Below, in pieces: positions 60,269-64,000 of a stretch of DNA of 64,000 bases. Origin of the DNA: an uncultured Olsenella sp. (GTDB lineage Bacteria; Actinomycetota; Coriobacteriia; Coriobacteriales; Atopobiaceae); the NCBI GenBank assembly GCA_900316105.1, contig ONBR01000001.1, positions 71,528 through 135,527 on the forward strand, written 5' to 3'. The position numbers were made by a program, and so were the translations under genes. The first letter of the stretch is position 1, and the number at the start of each line of letters is the position of its first letter. The notes beneath the pieces are model-generated. The model made no database searches. It was not told the DNA's origin and saw nothing but the letters and a program-made list of their open reading frames with translations.

Positions 60269-61426
60269 CTACTCCGTCTTGAAGCGGTCGTCACCGCCAC
60301 CCAGTGCCTTCATGACATCTGCCACGTACTGCTCGGTGTGCTCCTTGGCGTCCTGGAAGTTGTAGTCCATGACGTTGTTGGGATCGAGGCCGTACTTGGT
60401 CGCGACGTCAGGCTGCTTGGCGTCATCAATGACCAGGAACTGGTAGGAGCCGTTCTCCTGACCACGCTCGACGCACTGGGGAGACAGGGCGTACTCGACC
60501 CAGAGCTTTGCGGCAGCCTCGTGCTTTGCGCCCTTGAAGATGGCCGTGGCGCCGACCTCATAGGAGGCACCGGAGCTGGGGATGACCAGGCCGATGTTGT
60601 CGTAGCCGTTGTCGACGATCTGGTAGATGCCGTCGTGCAGCATGCCGATGCCCAGCGTGCACTCGTGGGGTCCAATGGACTTGGAGGGGCCAGAGCCGGA
60701 CTTGGTGTACTGGGCGATGTTCTTGTCCAGGTCAACGAGGTACTGAATGCCCTGGTCATGGCCGTACTTCTGGATGACGGTGTTGATGACCAGCTTTGCG
60801 GTACCAGAGGTGTTGTAGTTGGACATCCAGATGAGGTCCTTGTACTTGGGGTCGGTAAGGTCCGTCCAGTCCTTGGGGGCGTCGAGACCCTTCTCCTCCA
60901 TGCTCTCCTTGTCGTACATGAAGCCCAGGATGCCCTTGTAGATGCCATACCAGTCGTTGTTGGTGGACTTGAAGGTATCGGCGATCAGATGCGAGGCGTT
61001 CTTGGCTTCGTAGACCTCCAGCAGTCCCTTTTCGGATGCGACGTTGTAGGGGTCGGTCGTGCCGCCGAACCAGACGTCGGCGGAGGGGTTGCCGTTCTCT
61101 TCCTCGATCTTTGCGGCGACCTCGCCCGTGGATAGGCGCTGGACGTTGGTCTTGATGCCAAAGAGCTCGGTGAAGTGATTGGCGGCGGCGTTGAGGTAGT
61201 CCTCCTCGCAGGAGCCGTAGACGGTCAGCTCGCCGTCCTTCTTTGCGGCGTCGATAACGTCCTGGGAAGCGACGCGGCTGAGGTCGTCGCTACCGGCGGA
61301 AGCAGACGTATCGGTAGTGTTGCCCTCGGTGGAGCCAGAGCTGCCACCGCAGGCGGACAGACCGGCCATCGTCGCAAATGCGGCGGTGGCGCCAAGGAAG
61401 TTCCTACGCGTAAGATTCAGAGCCAT
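60269..61426 (-). CDS. Extracellular solute-binding lipoprotein (Fe3+/AfuA type)
   Basis: 385 residues. Start MALNLTRRNFLGATAAFATMAGLSAC: twin-arginine start and lipobox with Cys26, Tat-exported lipoprotein as in the first two receptors of the window. GGAGGAAAGCT precedes the ATG. The mature protein is in the bacterial extracellular binding protein family with periplasmic Fe3+/phosphonate/spermidine type features (VYGSCEEDYLNAAANHFTELFGI, ADVWFGGTTDP). First gene of the operon; ligand not proven. Confidence 0.9.
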   Translation of the reverse strand: MALNLTRRNFLGATAAFATMAGLSACGGSSGSTEGNTTDTSASAGSDDLSRVASQDVIDAAKKDGELTVYGSCEEDYLNAAANHFTELFGIKTNVQRLSTGEVAAKIEEENGNPSADVWFGGTTDPYNVASEKGLLEVYEAKNASHLIADTFKSTNNDWYGIYKGILGFMYDKESMEEKGLDAPKDWTDLTDPKYKDLIWMSNYNTSGTAKLVINTVIQKYGHDQGIQYLVDLDKNIAQYTKSGSGPSKSIGPHECTLGIGMLHDGIYQIVDNGYDNIGLVIPSSGASYEVGATAIFKGAKHEAAAKLWVEYALSPQCVERGQENGSYQFLVIDDAKQPDVATKYGLDPNNVMDYNFQDAKEHTEQYVADVMKALGGGDDRFKTE

Positions 61427-61719
61427 AGCTTTCCTCCCATTGACAAAATGTGAAACGAACGTGCGGCATGTCTTCATTCTGTAAGGAATTGCTGATATCT
61501 ACTTGAAACAAATCGCTCAACGGGGCTTATAGCTGGCGCAACGGTTTACATTTATTTAACGCTACTTTTATACAAATTTACATTATTGGCCAATAACTGG
61601 CCTTATATATGCGTTTAGCTGCCTATGGGCCAATGACTTGAGACGCAGAAAGTTGCACAACACTTTTGCCATCAGCGGCGATATGGTTGAATCGAAAAAA
61701 ACGTCCGAGCGGAGGAAAG
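61427..61719. other. AT-rich divergent promoter region
   Basis: 293 bases between the ABC receptor and the zinc-ribbon gene. It has low GC, two TTTACATT direct repeats (about 61545 and 61579), and TTGGCCAATAACTGGCC (about 61585). Both operon starts should be here; no regulator motif is sure. Confidence 0.4.
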
Positions 61720-63327
61720 ATGTTCTGCCCTGAATGCGGCAATGAGATTCCAGACTCAGCGCGGTTCTGTCCCCTCTGCGGTGCAGACCTGACGCTGGGC
61801 TCCACGGCGCCTGATGCCGGCAACGCAATACATGACGATGACTTCTCAGCTGATCGGGACACAGCCGATGAGTCCTCAAACGAACAGGCCACCGTGCAGG
61901 ATGAGCCCGCAAGCGCACGGACCGAGCATCCGGTCCATCGCCAGGAAACGCCCCGGTCCGAGCCTGTCCCGGCACCCACTGTCACCGTGACCGCTCAGTC
62001 ATCCCCAGCAGACGCGAGCCCCGATGGCAGAGAGAAGAAAAAGAAGCTCCTCCCCATTGTGCTCGTGTTGGCCGTAGCTGCGGCGGCACTGCTGGTGGCA
62101 GTCTTTGTGCTGCCTCGCCTGGACGTGCAGCCTAGCCGTGACGACGATTCTCAGGAAAAGCCCGTCGATCCCGACGATCCCATTGGAAAGACCGTCGGGA
62201 TCCCCCTCAGCCTAAATGCCCCGGGTTATCAGTTGGGGACGGACACCCCCATCCCCCTGCACATCTCGGGCAAGAGCCTTGATGGCAAGTCCGTCGAAGA
62301 GGATCACTTCATCGGCAGCGACACCGACACGCTCAGCATCGGCCCTGGTAGCTACACGGTCACCGTCTTTGCATCACCGATTCTTTCCGACGGCACAATC
62401 TACGTCACCGACGACGCGAACATTCACGTGGACATCAACGACCAGGACCAGGTGACTACCCCCACCGACCAGCTGGAAATCGACCTGCCCGTAGCCACCG
62501 GCGACCAGATGACTGACGAGAGAATCGACGCCGCCCAGAAGGCCGCATTGGCGTCTGGCATGAGCGAGGACTCCGTCAACGCCTTGGTAGACAAGGTGCA
62601 CAATCGTCGCAGCGAGCTGACGACCGCTACTATCAGCTACACGACGAAGTCCCTCTCCGCGGGCGACACGACCTTCACCTACCTACAGTTTTCCAGCTCA
62701 AACGATGACGGCTCCTTCGACGAGCTGAACAAGCAGATGCTGCAGAATGCCCAGGACGCCGCCAACAACGCCGCAACTGACGACCTCATGGGCCGTGAGG
62801 CCTACGTTGCCTACGACCAGCGCGTGACCTTCTTCCAGGACGGCGTCATCTGCATCGTCGAGGATGCGATCAAGACGAGTGGTGGGGTCGGTTGGAGGCA
62901 AGAGGTCCCGTACTTCGTCTGGACCAGCGGAGTAACACCAGGAGATGTGATTCCCCTCCTCTACACGGGAGACAAGCCCAGTGACAATCCTGCCAAGCTC
63001 AACTCCCTATGCGCCGATGCGCTATCACGATACCTGGGCAGCGGTCAGGTACCCAATCCCGACATGGCCAGGAACAGCGACCTGGGCTCCGCAGCAGGCA
63101 ATCCCGACAAAGTGGCGTCAGACGTCGCCAACGAGCAGCTCACCTACTACGTGACCCCGACGGGCTATCAGGTATTCACGGGCGACTACTACATCGGCTC
63201 CCACGCAGACGGCAACGTATCGATACCCATCTGCCAACTAGATGGCAGCCCCATCTCGAACCCCACGTACACGGACGAGATTGTCAGCCTCGGCCCCACC
63301 GGCACCATGGTCGTCCGCCGCTACTAA
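61720..63327 (+). CDS. Zinc-ribbon single-pass membrane protein
   Basis: 535 residues. N-terminal zinc ribbon with Cys3, Cys6, Cys17 and Cys20, an acidic linker, and one transmembrane helix (about 110-131). The exported C-terminal 400 residues are Asp/Thr-rich and contain no domain I recognise; the middle has a beta-rich region with GTVTV-like repeats. GGAGGAAAG precedes ATG 61720. Such zinc_ribbon_2/DUF-type proteins are common in Coriobacteriia and often monocistronic. Function unknown. Confidence 0.8.
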   Translation: MFCPECGNEIPDSARFCPLCGADLTLGSTAPDAGNAIHDDDFSADRDTADESSNEQATVQDEPASARTEHPVHRQETPRSEPVPAPTVTVTAQSSPADASPDGREKKKKLLPIVLVLAVAAAALLVAVFVLPRLDVQPSRDDDSQEKPVDPDDPIGKTVGIPLSLNAPGYQLGTDTPIPLHISGKSLDGKSVEEDHFIGSDTDTLSIGPGSYTVTVFASPILSDGTIYVTDDANIHVDINDQDQVTTPTDQLEIDLPVATGDQMTDERIDAAQKAALASGMSEDSVNALVDKVHNRRSELTTATISYTTKSLSAGDTTFTYLQFSSSNDDGSFDELNKQMLQNAQDAANNAATDDLMGREAYVAYDQRVTFFQDGVICIVEDAIKTSGGVGWRQEVPYFVWTSGVTPGDVIPLLYTGDKPSDNPAKLNSLCADALSRYLGSGQVPNPDMARNSDLGSAAGNPDKVASDVANEQLTYYVTPTGYQVFTGDYYIGSHADGNVSIPICQLDGSPISNPTYTDEIVSLGPTGTMVVRRY

Positions 63328-63328
63328 C

Positions 63329-63548
63329 GAGACATTAGGGACGGAGCACTTTGTCTCAGAGACAATGGGGACGGAGCACTTTGTCTCATTGTCGCTGGAG
63401 GGTGGGGCCAAAGGGGCCAAATAGGAGGACGGACCAAAAAGAGATATCAGAAAAGAGGGACGGAGCATCGTACCAAATCGGTACTTTGCTCCGTCCCTTT
63501 TGTCTCTGAGACGAATGACTCCGTCCCTAATGTCTCATAATGTCTCAC
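63329..63548. repeat. 30-bp direct and inverted repeat array with terminator
   Basis: Two tandem 30-bp units start at 63329 and 63359 (GAGACATTAGGGACGGAGCA-type) and one inverted unit is at 63507-63536. Between them an inner hairpin AGGGACGGAGCA/TGCTCCGTCCCT (63456-63498) followed by TTTT gives a rho-independent terminator for the upstream gene. The array ends next to the mogA stop. Confidence 0.7.
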
Positions 63549-64000
63549 TGGGCACAGTCCGCCGGACCGCCGCGCAGGATTCGCAAGCCATGGGCGATGG
63601 GGTCGATGACTGCCTCGATGTTTTCGCGCGCAGCCTTTGGACTACCTGGCAAGTTGACGATGAGCGTGCCAGCAACCAGACCGGCAACCTCACGCGACAA
63701 GCAGCCATGGGACGTAATGGCCATGGAAGCGGCTCTCATTGCCTCGGGAATGCCAGGAGCCATACGCTCGCAGACGGACATCGTGGCCTCAGGTGTCACA
63801 TCACGCGGCGAGAAACCCGTACCGCCCGTGGTCAGCACCAGTGCGACATCGCGAGCGACCTCCGAGCGCAGGGCCTCAGCAATCTGACCACGATCGTCTG
63901 GAACGATGCGGGTGTCAACGACCTCGTAGCCCCTCTTTGCCAGAAGGTCCACCAGCACGGGACCGCTCGCGTCTTCACGCTCGCCACGCGACCCACGGTC
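63545..64000 (-). CDS. mogA: Molybdopterin adenylyltransferase/MogA-MoaB type, 5' end beyond window
   Basis: Partial: the frame stays open to base 64000, reading DRGSRGEREDASGPVLVDLLA at the cut end, which is the MogA/MoaB N-terminal signature, so the true start lies right of the window. The body has TTGGTGFSPRDVTPEAT, the adenylyl-binding loop, and IVNLPGSPKAARENIEAVI. It acts in molybdenum cofactor synthesis (adenylation of molybdopterin). Confidence 0.9.
   Translation of the reverse strand, partial: DRGSRGEREDASGPVLVDLLAKRGYEVVDTRIVPDDRGQIAEALRSEVARDVALVLTTGGTGFSPRDVTPEATMSVCERMAPGIPEAMRAASMAITSHGCLSREVAGLVAGTLIVNLPGSPKAARENIEAVIDPIAHGLRILRGGPADCAQ

Noticed and set aside
63329..63548. Possible CRISPR array
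   Set aside because: Tandem units touch with no spacers, one copy is inverted and there are no cas genes.

Overview
The window reads as a chromosomal segment of a high-GC, anaerobic, fermentative actinobacterium of the class Coriobacteriia, most likely an Olsenella/Atopobiaceae-type host-associated organism. This is inferred from gene content (Feo iron uptake with two FeoA proteins, a mannose-family PTS with ManO, ECF vitamin uptake, a PFL/UPF0210 protein, lipoproteins with twin-arginine signals, ricin-lectin/NlpC surface protein) and from codon use. No rRNA, CRISPR, phage or insertion sequence is visible and I recognise no tRNA. About 50 protein genes fill the window, on both strands.

Layout. 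0.3-4.4 kb (+): two near-duplicate TrpX-type binding lipoproteins, a permease and an ATPase form an ABC importer. 4.7-7.1 kb (-): a P1B-type metal ATPase with a proline-less YSC motif and its small DUF6110-like partner. 7.3-10.8 kb (-): feoA-feoA-feoB ferrous iron uptake; FeoB has a large acidic extracytoplasmic insert. 11.2-18 kb: PEP carboxylase, polysaccharide flippase, EamA exporter, LysR regulator, glutaredoxin. 18.1-23 kb (-): hisS-capA-aspS. 23.1-25.7 kb (+): a secreted ricin-repeat/NlpC-P60 protein. 25.8-30.8 kb (-): aminotransferase, two HAD sugar-phosphatases, xylulokinase and a TrpF-like protein with an altered active site. 31-36.3 kb (+): galactose mutarotase, PFL-family protein, two tandem penicillin-recognising serine hydrolases.

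36.6-40 kb (-): mannose PTS (IIAB, IIC, IID, ManO). 40.4-41.4 kb (-): murB. 41.5-45 kb (+): an FMN riboswitch leads ribU, a fused double ECF ATPase and EcfT, so the riboswitch heads the whole transporter module. 45-47 kb (-): DUF2971 protein and an esterase. 47.3-50.9 kb (+): ROK regulator, VOC protein, PHP phosphatase and MFS transporter, an unassigned catabolic or detoxification operon. 51.1-54.8 kb (+): purL. 55-57 kb (-): DUF389 membrane protein and PPK2. 57.1 kb (+): a small Cys-rich protein. 57.4-61.4 kb (-): an Fe3+/spermidine-type ABC importer. 61.7-63.3 kb (+): a zinc-ribbon membrane protein. The right edge cuts a mogA gene.

No obvious new multi-gene system (defence, CRISPR, BGC) is present. 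The most distinctive unexplained material is the set of intergenic stem-loop families: a GTGACA...GTCCCA family at four gene ends, a GGGAGTACCCC family, long variable-stem hairpins with a conserved loop, and a 30-bp direct/inverted repeat array. Other candidates worth checking are the FeoB insert, the YSC ATPase-DUF6110 pair, the TrpF-like protein with Ser in place of the catalytic Cys, and a small Cys-rich ORF.
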